Below, one piece after another: positions 48,400 to 57,232 of a stretch of DNA of 64,000 bases. Made by a program: the position numbers and the translations under genes. The stretch is from Treponema sp. (GTDB taxonomy: Bacteria; Spirochaetota; Spirochaetia; Treponematales; Treponemataceae): assembly GCA_016288205.1 (NCBI GenBank), contig JAEEYO010000025.1, positions 124,001-188,000 on the forward strand. Direction: 5' to 3'. How positions within the stretch are numbered: the first letter of the stretch is position 1; every line of letters starts with the position of its first letter. The notes under the pieces are model-generated. The model saw nothing but the letters and a program-made list of their open reading frames with translations. It did not search any database and had not been told where the DNA came from.

Positions 48400-49191
48400 T
48401 CATTTCTTCCGAAGAATCTTAAGGGCAGCATAATGCTGGATTTCAAATTGCTCGGGCGTCTCAGATTCCAACATTGCCCAATGCTCTTTTTCCCACGCGG
48501 CAAGCTCATCTCCAGACAAAGACGCACCCACACCGCGACATGCTTTCATTCTTCCGTGCCAGCTTTCCCTTGTAAAAGGAATCTTCACGTCGTATTCCTC
48601 ATGGTCTTCCAAGTCGAAATACTTGTTTGCGACATCCGGCACCCAGATTGGATGTTTCGTCTCTCCCGCACCGGACCACTTGGGACTGTATTTCAAAACA
48701 ATTTTCTCGCTCTTGCCGGCAATCTTGTCCTCAAAGGGAAGCCATGCCATGTAGAGAATCAAAAGTTTTCCGCCGCTTTTCAAAAGACGCGCAAACTCCG
48801 GCATAACTTTCTCATGGTCGAAATACCAGAAACACTGACACGCCGTAAGCACATCAAATGACTCCGATGGAAAATCTATTTTTTCCGCAGACACAGCCTG
48901 AAAATCAATATCCATGCCAGCTTCCTTTGAAAGCCGTCTCGCCTGCTCAATCTGCTCAGGAGAAATATCCGTTCCAGTCCATTTCGCACCGAAGCGATAC
49001 ATATTTCTTGGGAGCACTCCGGTTCCGGTTCCAAGATCAAGAACTTTTTGAGGAGCAACGCAAAGTCCCCTGTCCACAATCTTCTTATAAAAAATCTCCG
49101 GGTAAATGTCACGGAAGCGGGCGTAATCTGCCGATGTTCTTCCCCAGTCAAATGCCTTTCCTTCGTCAATTCTCTTGTCAACAATATCCAT
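48400..49191 (-). CDS. Class I SAM-dependent methyltransferase
   Basis: About 263 residues from the ATG at 49191, after GGGAG (a longer in-frame start overlaps the tautomerase gene). Motif I VLDLGTGTGVLPRNMYRFG, acidic motif II (GTDIS) and SFDVLTACQCFWYFD typify the UbiE/BioC-like small-molecule methyltransferases. Substrate unknown. C-terminal ~90 residues are a helical cap. Confidence 0.88.
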   Translation of the reverse strand: MDIVDKRIDEGKAFDWGRTSADYARFRDIYPEIFYKKIVDRGLCVAPQKVLDLGTGTGVLPRNMYRFGAKWTGTDISPEQIEQARRLSKEAGMDIDFQAVSAEKIDFPSESFDVLTACQCFWYFDHEKVMPEFARLLKSGGKLLILYMAWLPFEDKIAGKSEKIVLKYSPKWSGAGETKHPIWVPDVANKYFDLEDHEEYDVKIPFTRESWHGRMKACRGVGASLSGDELAAWEKEHWAMLESETPEQFEIQHYAALKILRKK

Positions 49192-49192
49192 T

Positions 49193-49555
49193 TTATTCTC
49201 CCTTTTGTTTTCCTGCCATGCCCCAGTTTTCAAGAGGCGGCTCGTTGATGACTATGAACACATCCGTCGGTGCAATGCCAAGCGAGTCATGCAGTTTTCC
49301 AGTGATAGTCTCTATCGCCTTTCGTTTCTGCTCCTTTGTCCTTCCCGGAAAAACGGTAAGCTCTATAATCATAAAATCTTTCGTCTTTCCCTCGGGCAGT
49401 TCAAAATCTTCCGGGCTGATTTCCACAATACGCTGAAACCTGTCCCAGTCGGCAATGTCAAAAGATTCCATCAATCCCTCGTGTATATTAGTCAAAACTG
49501 ACTTTTTATACTCGGGACTTTTTCCTTTAATCATCTCAACTCTTACAAGCGGCAT
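49193..49555 (-). CDS. Tautomerase-family protein
   Basis: A 120-residue protein with N-terminal Pro after the start Met (MPLVRVEMIKGKSPEY), the catalytic base of 4-oxalocrotonate tautomerase and MIF relatives, and a beta-alpha-beta repeat with FMIIELTVFPGRTKEQK and APTDVFIVINEPP. Longer than the 62-residue 4-OT subunit, closer to the Tautomerase_2 group with a fused second unit. It overlaps the HIT gene by 20 bases. Confidence 0.85.
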   Translation of the reverse strand: MPLVRVEMIKGKSPEYKKSVLTNIHEGLMESFDIADWDRFQRIVEISPEDFELPEGKTKDFMIIELTVFPGRTKEQKRKAIETITGKLHDSLGIAPTDVFIVINEPPLENWGMAGKQKGE

Positions 49556-50012
49556 TTAATCCTCCAAGTTCCTCGCGCAGTTTATTTTTCATATCCTCCA
49601 GTTCACTTTCAGTCGGACGGTTTTCATCCGAATACATTTTTTCCATCGGATACCACCAGACAGGACCCTTGCCGTTATTTCCATAATTTTCTATATCACC
49701 ATTTCGTCTCGGATAAAGATGCCAGTGCAGATGCGCGTCTCCCATTCCGAGCAACTCATAATTCATTTTGTCCGGTTTGAAAACATTTGCAACAGCCTGC
49801 GCAACAATGCTCATCTCCTGAAGAAACTTCGTTCGCTCCTCCATGTCCAGCTGAAACAATTCCGTGTGATTGTGATTTTTATACAAAAATAAAGTGTAGC
49901 CGTAAAAGTGCTGATTGTCCCCAATCACAACATAGCCAGTCTCAAGTTCCTTTACAAAATACGGATTCGTCCCATTTTTTATCATATTGATTCTGTCACA
50001 TATCAAACACAT
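49536..50012 (-). CDS. HIT-family hydrolase
   Basis: A 158-residue protein with MCLICDRINM at the start (zinc-like Cys pair) and the histidine triad DAHLHWHLYPRR (His94, His96, His98). HIT proteins cleave nucleotide phosphoramidates or dinucleoside polyphosphates such as AppppA. The C-terminal ~40 residues are an added helical tail. Good site before the ATG. Confidence 0.9.
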   Translation of the reverse strand: MCLICDRINMIKNGTNPYFVKELETGYVVIGDNQHFYGYTLFLYKNHNHTELFQLDMEERTKFLQEMSIVAQAVANVFKPDKMNYELLGMGDAHLHWHLYPRRNGDIENYGNNGKGPVWWYPMEKMYSDENRPTESELEDMKNKLREELGGLNAACKS

Positions 50013-50036
50013 AATTTTCCTCCAGCAACTTCATGC

Positions 50037-50519
50037 TCAGAACTTGTACCGCATTTCCCTGTAGCGATTGTCTTTTTCCTTGAACCCAAGTTTCTCATAA
50101 ATGCGATATCCGTCATTTGTGGCAGAAAGATCGATTCGTCCAAGCCCATGCTCCTTTCCATACGCAATTAGATTTTGCATAAGCTTCGTGCACAGACCTT
50201 TTCCTCTATACTCGTCCTCGGTAAACACACTCAAAACTGTTCCGTAAAATCCATTCAGCAAAACAGAATTCGCGGGCATTTCGATTATGTGAAGATAAGC
50301 GACCGAAACAATTTTTTCAGTATTTTTTTCCACATCTTTTGCGACAAAGGCTACAAGCTCAGTTCCAAGTTTGCGTCCAAAATAATCCCGGAGCTGATTT
50401 TCCATGCATTCTTTTTCATGCTCGCTTACACTTCCGAAATCATCCTTCATGTATGCAATCCTCATTCGGATAAGCTCATCAATATCATCCTTTGTTGCTT
50501 CGCCAAAAACAATGTTCAT
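50037..50519 (-). CDS. GNAT-family N-acetyltransferase
   Basis: A 160-residue single-domain GNAT: FGEATKDDIDELIRMRIAYM at the start, acetyl-CoA loop YRGKGLCTKLMQNLIAYG, and C-terminal DGYRIYEKLGFKEKDNRY. Substrate unknown. Overlaps the GNAT-HAD fusion gene by four bases. Confidence 0.9.
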   Translation of the reverse strand: MNIVFGEATKDDIDELIRMRIAYMKDDFGSVSEHEKECMENQLRDYFGRKLGTELVAFVAKDVEKNTEKIVSVAYLHIIEMPANSVLLNGFYGTVLSVFTEDEYRGKGLCTKLMQNLIAYGKEHGLGRIDLSATNDGYRIYEKLGFKEKDNRYREMRYKF

Positions 50520-51859
50520 AATTTTCCTCCCACTCTATTCAAAAGCCATTTGGCCACACCATCATCCTCATTACTTTCTATGATTCCGGTCGCAATTTTC
50601 TTAAGTCCGTCCACAGCATTTGATACGGCATAGCACTCATCTGAAATTTCAAACATGGGAATGTCATTTATCGCGTCCCCGAATGAAATTACTTTTGTGC
50701 AGCCCCACATTTTTTTCAGCTTTTTGATTGCATTTGATTTTGTCGCAAGGGTCGGCATAATCTCGCACCAGTATTCGGGCCGGTAGAGTTCCTGCTGCAT
50801 GGTGCAACGGTAGCGGCTGTCTTTTGAAAAAATCTCATAAACTCTCTCAAGCTCATCCTTTTCACCGATGCACGTAAAATAGAACATCTTGCCTTCATAA
50901 AGCGAGTCATCATTATCCACGGAGCGAAAACGCTTGTCTCCCTTTCTCACACTCAAATATCGCCTGATGCCGTCATTTTCAAATTTCGGAATCCACGAAA
51001 CTTTTTCGATTCCTTCAACAAAAGAATAAACCAGCGGACTGATTTTGTGCTCGGTCAAAACGTCGCGGACATACTTTCTCTCTTCATCGGTAAAACCCTC
51101 TTCGGAAAGAATCTCGCCGGTTGACGGTTGAAAAATAAATGTTCCATTGTACGCGATGATTGGAATCTTCGTGGAAAGACCATTCGTCACCTTCGACGCA
51201 GACACCAGGGAGCGTGCAGTCGCATAAGTGAAAAGCATTCCCTTTTCAACCAGACTGTTGATAGTCTGAATGCTGAATGGATTAACGCTGTCATGCCTGT
51301 TCAAAAGCGTGCCGTCCAAATCAGTAACATAAAGAGTCTTCTCTTCAAGCACTTTTTCCATCAGATAGAAAAGTCCCTTGCGCCACGAAGTCTCTCCGGT
51401 CTTGTAATAGCCGGAATGTTCGTACAATTTTAGTGAATGCGGATTTTGACTGAACACATCAAGGCGAAGACTTTTAACTCCGAGGGAAAGCACTTCTTTT
51501 TCAATATGACTCAAAGTCGCCTTTGCAATTCCACGGTTTTGAAAATCTGGATGGACGCAGAGACGATGAACAACCCTCCACTCACCGTCGGATTTCCACT
51601 CGCCGTTTTTATATTCGTCATCACACTCTTTGTTGAGAGCATAGATGACCGCGATTCTCTTTTGATTTCCGCAATCTATAAGACCTGCAAAAAGAGATTT
51701 CGATTTTATGTCAGAAAGAAAATCCTCTCGCGCAGGATAGATTTCATCCCACTGGAAAATTTTCTGCCGGTCCATTTCCGAAATGGCAGCTTTTATGAGC
51801 ACACAGATTTCATCCAAATCATTTTCCGTCGCAAGTCGGTATTCTATCTTTTCACACAT
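50516..51859 (-). CDS. GNAT acetyltransferase fused to HAD (Cof-type) phosphatase
   Basis: About 447 residues from the third in-frame start (51859), five bases after GAGGAG. Residues ~1-170 are GNAT (VHRLCVHPDFQNRGIAK; YEHSGYYKTGE). Residues ~178-447 are a Cof/YidA-type HAD phosphatase with LYVTDLDGTLLNR, AYNGTFIF, and ISFGDAINDIPMFEIS. One protein able to acetylate and dephosphorylate could act on amino sugars or phosphorylated antibiotics, but that is inference. Confidence 0.88.
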   Translation of the reverse strand: MCEKIEYRLATENDLDEICVLIKAAISEMDRQKIFQWDEIYPAREDFLSDIKSKSLFAGLIDCGNQKRIAVIYALNKECDDEYKNGEWKSDGEWRVVHRLCVHPDFQNRGIAKATLSHIEKEVLSLGVKSLRLDVFSQNPHSLKLYEHSGYYKTGETSWRKGLFYLMEKVLEEKTLYVTDLDGTLLNRHDSVNPFSIQTINSLVEKGMLFTYATARSLVSASKVTNGLSTKIPIIAYNGTFIFQPSTGEILSEEGFTDEERKYVRDVLTEHKISPLVYSFVEGIEKVSWIPKFENDGIRRYLSVRKGDKRFRSVDNDDSLYEGKMFYFTCIGEKDELERVYEIFSKDSRYRCTMQQELYRPEYWCEIMPTLATKSNAIKKLKKMWGCTKVISFGDAINDIPMFEISDECYAVSNAVDGLKKIATGIIESNEDDGVAKWLLNRVGGKL

Positions 51860-51886
51860 CATCACTCCTCAACTTATCAACACAAA

Positions 51887-52414
51887 TCATGCCTTAAACG
51901 AATTGAACCAAGCGCGTTCCTCAAATGTTTTTTTCTTCGGACAACCTGGCTCAGACTCAGCCTTACCAACAGGAAGAATGCACACAAGATTGTAATCCTC
52001 GGGGACATTCAAAATCTCCGCAATCCTGTCGCAGATTCTGTCCTCGTCGGTTATGTGTCCCTCGTACCAGCAGCTCTGATAGCCAAGCTCCACAATCGCA
52101 AGCAGCATGTTTTGTATTGCGGCGGAATAATCCTGAACGGCAAAACATCTGTCACGATACGCGTTTATATTTTGCGAAAGTACACAAATCAATGCTGGTG
52201 CCGTCTCGCACACAGGAGGCTCAATTACCGATTTAATTTTTTTCAGCGTCTCGGCATCATCAACACAAATCAAACTCGTTGTCTGTTTGTTGCATCCAGA
52301 CGGTGCGGAAAGTCCTGCTTCAAGAATCGCAAGCAAATCCTCACGCGGTACCGGCTCCGCCTTATATTTTCCTCGGTAGCTTCTTCTGCTTTTTATTGCA
52401 TCAAGTGTGTTCAT
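51887..52414 (-). CDS. Nitroreductase-family flavin protein
   Basis: A 175-residue protein: IKSRRSYRGKYKAEPVPREDL with the FMN phosphate-binding Arg residues, GLSAPSGCNKQTTSLICVDD, and a C-terminal PVGKAESEPGCPKKKTFEE segment. FMN-dependent NAD(P)H reductase of nitroaromatics, quinones or flavins; true substrate unknown. Shorter than NfsB types, close to putative TdsD-like members. Confidence 0.88.
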   Translation of the reverse strand: MNTLDAIKSRRSYRGKYKAEPVPREDLLAILEAGLSAPSGCNKQTTSLICVDDAETLKKIKSVIEPPVCETAPALICVLSQNINAYRDRCFAVQDYSAAIQNMLLAIVELGYQSCWYEGHITDEDRICDRIAEILNVPEDYNLVCILPVGKAESEPGCPKKKTFEERAWFNSFKA

Positions 52415-52438
52415 TTTATCCCTCCGAAATAAAATCTT

Positions 52439-53110
52439 CTATCTCAAAGTCCCGCCGTGAAAAACACATTCGTAGACTTTTGTTTCATTCAAATAGATTT
52501 CCTCAAAACCCTGGAACCAGTTGAAGTCGCCGGTCACGCTGCATTTGTACGTGAACTCACCGGACTGATAAATCTCTGGTCCACGGTAGGGCATCTTTTT
52601 GTCCGCATGACGGAGAGCCTCTTTTAGAAAATCTCCGCTGAAACGGTCGTCAAGCACACGCCCAAGATAGTTCATCGCATACAATGCCGTTCCCTTTTTA
52701 CAGACCGACTCCTCACCCGCAAACTGCTCGCCGCCCACATAAGTGTCGTGATAGACGTAATCTCCTTTTTCGTAGCGGAAATCATGGGAGGCAGGACGAG
52801 TGGACTCAACCTCATTCATAAAAGCCGCATAGGTGTTTACGTTGGCCTCTAATCTGAACGAAATCAACTCATCAAGATCCGTTATCCGTTCATTTGAAAT
52901 ATTCACGGCACAGTCCTGATCTTTCACAAGATAATCAACACTCACATTCATCAATGTGCTGATTTGAATCAAGTTGAAAATATCCGGGTAGACCTGACCG
53001 GACTCCCATTTTGCAACTGCCTGTCTGGACACATTCAGTTTTTCAGCGAGTGCTTCCTGAGTGAGTCCCCTGTTTTTTCTAAGAATCTGTAGCTTTTCCG
53101 AAAAAATCAT
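52439..53110 (-). CDS. XRE-family regulator with DUF5680 sensor-like domain
   Basis: A 223-residue protein: XRE helix-turn-helix (residues ~1-60, LRKNRGLTQEALAEKLNVSR; WESGQVYPD) and a C-terminal DUF5680-type domain (FRYEKGDYVYHDTYVGGEQF; GNFNWF-like FNWFQGFEEI). Such proteins often control neighbouring detoxifying enzymes. A CTTAC/GTAAG inverted repeat lies 45 bases upstream and could be its operator. Clear GGAG site. Confidence 0.85.
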   Translation of the reverse strand: MIFSEKLQILRKNRGLTQEALAEKLNVSRQAVAKWESGQVYPDIFNLIQISTLMNVSVDYLVKDQDCAVNISNERITDLDELISFRLEANVNTYAAFMNEVESTRPASHDFRYEKGDYVYHDTYVGGEQFAGEESVCKKGTALYAMNYLGRVLDDRFSGDFLKEALRHADKKMPYRGPEIYQSGEFTYKCSVTGDFNWFQGFEEIYLNETKVYECVFHGGTLR

Positions 53111-53154
53111 AATCGTCTCCTTAAAATCATCATTTAGATTTCTTATAAAAACAT

Positions 53155-53174
53155 CTTACACAAACAGGCGTAAG
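53155..53174. promoter_or_regulatory. Inverted repeat, possible XRE operator
   Basis: CTTAC, 10 bases, GTAAG, 45 bases before the XRE regulator start. Short arms and no second copy, so the assignment is tentative. Confidence 0.3.
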
Positions 53175-53241
53175 TTTTACATAAACCCGCAGTTGCATTT
53201 TTGCTACTTATGGGAACCTTATTTTATACAAGCACTTACTT

Positions 53242-54309
53242 CTATTTCCACTCATCCTTCAAAATCGAATAAAACATTCTGCCCTCGTATTTTCCTTTTC
53301 TGAAAAAATAATCGCGCAGGGTACCTTCATAGGTAAAGCCGCATTTTTCAATCACTTTTCTTGACGGTATATTTGCAGGTCGAACGCAAATCTGCACTTT
53401 ATGGAAGTTGATTTTTTCAAAAGCAAATTTTATTGCAGCCTTTGTCGCTTCCGTCGCATATCCGCGTCTCTGAAAATCTTTTCCGATGCAATACTCAATC
53501 TCGCCGAAATGGTTGTTGTGATCCACAAGAAAATATGCAATCTGCCCGATGCACTCGCCGGATGACTTTTCAATTATCGCCCAGCGGAAATACACGCCGC
53601 TTTGATACGCATTGATATACTTGTCCAAAAGCCCCTTCACATCTTCCTTGGTTTTGTAAGATGGCTCACCATACATTTCCTGCACATAGTCATCCGAAAC
53701 CCAGTTACGCATCATTGAATCGGCATCATCGTAAGTGAACTTCCGCATTATGAGCCTTTCGCTTTCAAAAGTTTCAGAGCCACATGGAAAAATGAATTCT
53801 TTCTTTTCCAAAATGATTTCCATGTCAACGCAAGTCCACGAACCAATTTTCAAATTGCAATTCCGTCTGCTGTATTCGCGGAAACCGGCGGCCTCATAAC
53901 AATGTCTTGCACCGGGATTATTTTCAAACACACCCAAATCAATTCGCTGCACACCCAGATTTTTTTTCGCATATTCAATTCCGAGCGTGAGCATTTTCTT
54001 TCCAAGTCCCTTGCCTCTCAGTTCAGGATTCAAGATGACGAAACCAAAGCGAACCGATGTGTCGTCACCTTCATTCGGATAGCGGATTATAAAGTGTCCA
54101 AGAATATTTCCATTTTCATCTACCGCCGTGAGTGGAAAAAATCTTTTGCCCTCAAGCTGGGGCGCATAGCTTTCATTCATGTCATTTTCGGAAAGCGGAA
54201 ATTTGTTGAATCTGTCGGAAGACCATTTGTACAGTTCTTCTTCCGTCCTGAGCCACTTGCAGATTGTCGCCGCGTCTTCACTTTTATATTCCCTCAAAAT
54301 CATTTCCAT
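53242..54309 (-). CDS. Two GNAT acetyltransferase domains in one protein
   Basis: A 355-residue protein. Residues ~1-170: GNAT with LREYKSEDAATICKWL, acetyl-CoA loop LRGKGLGKKMLTLGIEYA and CYEAAGFREYSR. Residues ~175-355: a second, RimJ/RimL-like GNAT with SERLIMRKFTYDDADSMMR, FQRRGYATEATKAAI and IEKCGFTYEGTLRD. The two halves belong to different GNAT groups, so this is a fusion and not a duplication. Substrates unknown. Confidence 0.87.
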   Translation of the reverse strand: MEMILREYKSEDAATICKWLRTEEELYKWSSDRFNKFPLSENDMNESYAPQLEGKRFFPLTAVDENGNILGHFIIRYPNEGDDTSVRFGFVILNPELRGKGLGKKMLTLGIEYAKKNLGVQRIDLGVFENNPGARHCYEAAGFREYSRRNCNLKIGSWTCVDMEIILEKKEFIFPCGSETFESERLIMRKFTYDDADSMMRNWVSDDYVQEMYGEPSYKTKEDVKGLLDKYINAYQSGVYFRWAIIEKSSGECIGQIAYFLVDHNNHFGEIEYCIGKDFQRRGYATEATKAAIKFAFEKINFHKVQICVRPANIPSRKVIEKCGFTYEGTLRDYFFRKGKYEGRMFYSILKDEWK

Positions 54310-54345
54310 TTTAAATCAACCTCGCTTTTGTTATTATTGATGCTC

Positions 54346-54987
54346 CTATTTCAAAATCTTAAAATGATTTTTCGTCGCTTTACCGTGTCCGTAATGCAGG
54401 GTTCTTTCTCCGAGCGACTTGATTTTTTCCGCAGTTTTTTTGATGGCATCCAAATCACTGTAGAGATGACCTGTGGCGGGACTTATCCAGTTGTCGAGCG
54501 CATCACCCACGAGCAAATCAGTTCCCCCAACATCAACTCCGATTGAGCCGTTTGTATGTCCGGGAAGCTCAAGGATTTTAGCATCAATACCGTAATCAGA
54601 AAGACTGTCTCCGTCGGAAACGTAAATTAGGTTCGAGGGCTTTTCAACTTTTGTTTCCCGCAAAACTTTCAATGACAATCCAAGGACAACGCGGCCAACC
54701 AATCCGTAAGATTTCAGAGGCTGTTTGTCAAAGCTGTCAAAGAGCTCCAGATCCGCCTTGTGAACTGCGACAGGAATTCCAAAATGATCTGCAATCTTCG
54801 CGGCATTCTCCGCATGATCAAAATGAACGTGGGTAAGGACAACAAGCTTCATATTATACTTGCTGCACTCACTTAAAACCATCTCATATCCTGGAGCGCT
54901 TGTCGTATCAACAAGAATGGCATCCTTTCCGTTTTCGACTATGTAACAGTTGTCAGTTCCGCATTTTATCCGATGTATTGTGTGCAT
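54346..54987 (-). CDS. Metallo-beta-lactamase-fold hydrolase
   Basis: A 213-residue protein with the HxHxDH motif HVHFDH (residues 53-58) and later LPGHTNGSIG, LVGDAL and a C-terminal LHYGHGKAT His. This is the glyoxalase II-like group of MBL hydrolases. Thiolester or other substrate unknown. AAGGGGG site before the ATG; its own unit, 36 bases upstream of the double-GNAT gene. Confidence 0.88.
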   Translation of the reverse strand: MHTIHRIKCGTDNCYIVENGKDAILVDTTSAPGYEMVLSECSKYNMKLVVLTHVHFDHAENAAKIADHFGIPVAVHKADLELFDSFDKQPLKSYGLVGRVVLGLSLKVLRETKVEKPSNLIYVSDGDSLSDYGIDAKILELPGHTNGSIGVDVGGTDLLVGDALDNWISPATGHLYSDLDAIKKTAEKIKSLGERTLHYGHGKATKNHFKILK

Positions 54988-55081
54988 TTTTCCCCCTTAC
55001 ACAATCTGATTATATCAGAAAGACGGAACAAATGCTATAGAAAAAATTGATTATTCGGTACAAACAATAAATCAAAACTTG

Positions 55082-55111
55082 TTGAAAAAAATGGACAGTT
55101 TATGATATAAT
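55082..55111 (+). promoter_or_regulatory. Promoter of the lemA-TPM genes
   Basis: TTGAAA, 18 bases, TATAAT, 29 bases before the LemA ATG. Perfect -10, five of six at -35. Confidence 0.65.
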
Positions 55112-55139
55112 GCGAATTACTTTTAGGAGAAATGTGATT

Positions 55140-55748
55140 ATGAAAAAAATTAGAAGCGTAGCTTTTATAACATTGATGATGGCAACAGTTTTTAACTTTT
55201 CCGGCTGCTTTTTGATTGAGAACAAAATCATCGAGCTGGACCAAAATGTTGAGGAGGCACAGAGCAATATTGCTACTCAGTACGACAACAAGCTCCGCCG
55301 CATTCCAGAACTTCTTTCAACCGTAAAGGCATCGAAGAATGCTGAGATTGAGGCGATGATTGGAACCATTGAAGCACGTGCACAGGCAGCAGGTCAAATC
55401 AAGTTGGACGCAAACACAATTTCCAATCCAGAACAGATGGAAAAATTCCAGGAGGCACAAGCGGAACTTAACGCCGGTCTTGGTCGTCTTCTTGCGGTAA
55501 GCGAGCAATATCCTGATTTCAAATTCCCTGACCAGTTCACGAATCTTATGACCGAAATAGAGGGCGCAAACAACAGAATCACCGTAGCACAGACGAGGTA
55601 CAACAAGGCAGTGAAAGAATTCAACACGTACATCCTCAGTTTCCCTGGAAAACTCTGTGCGAAAGATTATCCCAAGAAAGTCATGTTCCAAATGGATAAT
55701 GTAGATGTTACAAAACCCGTCGGTGCAATGGAGCTCGACTTCAATTAA
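55140..55748 (+). CDS. lemA: LemA-family lipoprotein
   Basis: A 202-residue protein from the ATG at 55140 after AGGAGA. The leader ends NFSGC, a good lipobox. The helical LemA core follows: LDQNVEEAQSNIATQYDN, RRIPELL, KASKNAEIEAM and VAQTRYNKAVKEFNTYI. LemA proteins bundle in the envelope; function not settled, but they are often encoded with TPM-domain proteins as here. It is 15 bases upstream of the first TPM gene. Confidence 0.9.
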   Translation: MKKIRSVAFITLMMATVFNFSGCFLIENKIIELDQNVEEAQSNIATQYDNKLRRIPELLSTVKASKNAEIEAMIGTIEARAQAAGQIKLDANTISNPEQMEKFQEAQAELNAGLGRLLAVSEQYPDFKFPDQFTNLMTEIEGANNRITVAQTRYNKAVKEFNTYILSFPGKLCAKDYPKKVMFQMDNVDVTKPVGAMELDFN

Positions 55749-55763
55749 CCCAGGATGATTTAA

Positions 55764-57215
55764 ATGAAAAAGTTTCTAAAAAAACTTGCGGCAATTTTCG
55801 TTCTCTTCCTGATTTCTTTTGCGGCAATTCATGCGGACGAAAATCTTAAGTTGCAGAACCTAAATGATTCTCAGAAACACGAATCCAGCTCCGATGATTT
55901 TCTTGCATTTGATTCAGAAACAGAAAATTTCACAAAGGACAAAAATGGTCTATACAACTGGACCGGAAGTTTCGTGCTTGATACGGCAGGTCTCCTTTCC
56001 AAAGACGAGCGTATTACACTGAAAAAATTTCTTCGTGATTTGAACGACACAACAGGAATACAGATCGCGGTTCTGACAGTTCCGACAACCGACGGCGAAA
56101 ACATACACGACTTTGCGGTACGGCATTTTGAGAAATGGGAGCTCGGACAGGAAGGCGTTGACAACGGTGTGATTCTGACCGTCGCATTCAATGACCACAG
56201 AATGGACATAACGACAGGAGACGGCGCGGAGTGCATACTGACTGACATTCTTTGCAAAAAAATTCTTGACAATGTTCTTGCCCCTGCATTGCGCGAAGGA
56301 AAAAATGGAGAAGGCATAATCAGTGCAGTGCACAATATGGCTGGCTTCCTCACGCAGGATAAATCGCTCGTCACTGTCCCGGCGCCACTAATGGATGCGG
56401 ATGGATTTTACGAATGGGATGACAGCGGCATAATAGACGCTGCGGATGTGATAACAGAAGTCACCCGTAAAAGTATTTCCGAACTGCTTGCGAAAGTCAA
56501 TGCCACGAATGAGACACAGATTGTTGTGCTTACCTTGCCTGATACGGGTGGAATAGACGGAGAACCCACTGCCGATGTGCTTAATCGATATTACAAAAGA
56601 TGGCGAACTGAACACACAGGTCTTGATAACGGAGCGTTAATTGTCTATGCCCAGGACAAACTTCAGTTCAGCATGGGAGTGGGGCCTAATGCACAAAACC
56701 TGCTTACATCTGAGATGAACAGACAGATTGTGGACGATATTTTTGAATCCGCGCTTAATAACCATGAGCAAAACTGGGGCATACTAAAAGCCGTGGAAAA
56801 AGTGGCCGTAATCATCACTCAGGACGAGTCGCTTGTGCCTCAGACAAAAACTAAAGAAGGTTCTAACTGGATGGTACTTATACCGATAGCAGGATTGGTT
56901 CTCTTTGTTTTCTTCATCTGGCTGATAAACAAACTGATAGATATGAAAGAAAAGCGCGAAAGAGAAAAACGAAGGCAGGAAGAACAAAAGGCTTGGATGG
57001 CACTGTCACCCGAAGAAAGAAAACGAATAACCAAGGAGAGAGAAAAACAAAGAAAGGCCGCAAGCAGCTATTACTCAAGCCATTCACATAGTGGAAGCTC
57101 TTCTTCAAGGTCATCTTCGTCGAGTTACAGTTCATCAAGATCAAGCTCCAGCAGCTCACATCGTTCTGGCGGCGGTGGTCGCACAAGTGGCGGTGGAGCA
57201 AGCAGCAGCTGGTAG
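55764..57215 (+). CDS. Membrane protein with two TPM domains
   Basis: A 483-residue protein: signal peptide (1-24), a TPM_phosphatase domain (~65-190, VLDTAGLLSKDERITLKKFL; KWELGQEGVDNGVILTVAF), a second TPM domain (~215-355, IIDAADVITEVT; HTGLDNGALIVYAQDKLQF), one membrane segment (~370-390), a basic Lys/Arg/Glu linker and a Ser-rich tail ending in Gly/Ser repeats and W. The tail resembles YgcG-type proteins. Role in envelope or photosystem-like repair is known only for distant relatives. Lies between LemA and a second TPM gene. Confidence 0.88.
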   Translation: MKKFLKKLAAIFVLFLISFAAIHADENLKLQNLNDSQKHESSSDDFLAFDSETENFTKDKNGLYNWTGSFVLDTAGLLSKDERITLKKFLRDLNDTTGIQIAVLTVPTTDGENIHDFAVRHFEKWELGQEGVDNGVILTVAFNDHRMDITTGDGAECILTDILCKKILDNVLAPALREGKNGEGIISAVHNMAGFLTQDKSLVTVPAPLMDADGFYEWDDSGIIDAADVITEVTRKSISELLAKVNATNETQIVVLTLPDTGGIDGEPTADVLNRYYKRWRTEHTGLDNGALIVYAQDKLQFSMGVGPNAQNLLTSEMNRQIVDDIFESALNNHEQNWGILKAVEKVAVIITQDESLVPQTKTKEGSNWMVLIPIAGLVLFVFFIWLINKLIDMKEKREREKRRQEEQKAWMALSPEERKRITKEREKQRKAASSYYSSHSHSGSSSSRSSSSSYSSSRSSSSSSHRSGGGGRTSGGGASSSW

Positions 57216-57232
57216 TAAACAAGGAAAAAAAT

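Noticed and set aside
51437-52432. 331-codon frame antisense to GNAT-HAD and nitroreductase genes
   Set aside because: Crosses two well-supported genes and lacks any family features.
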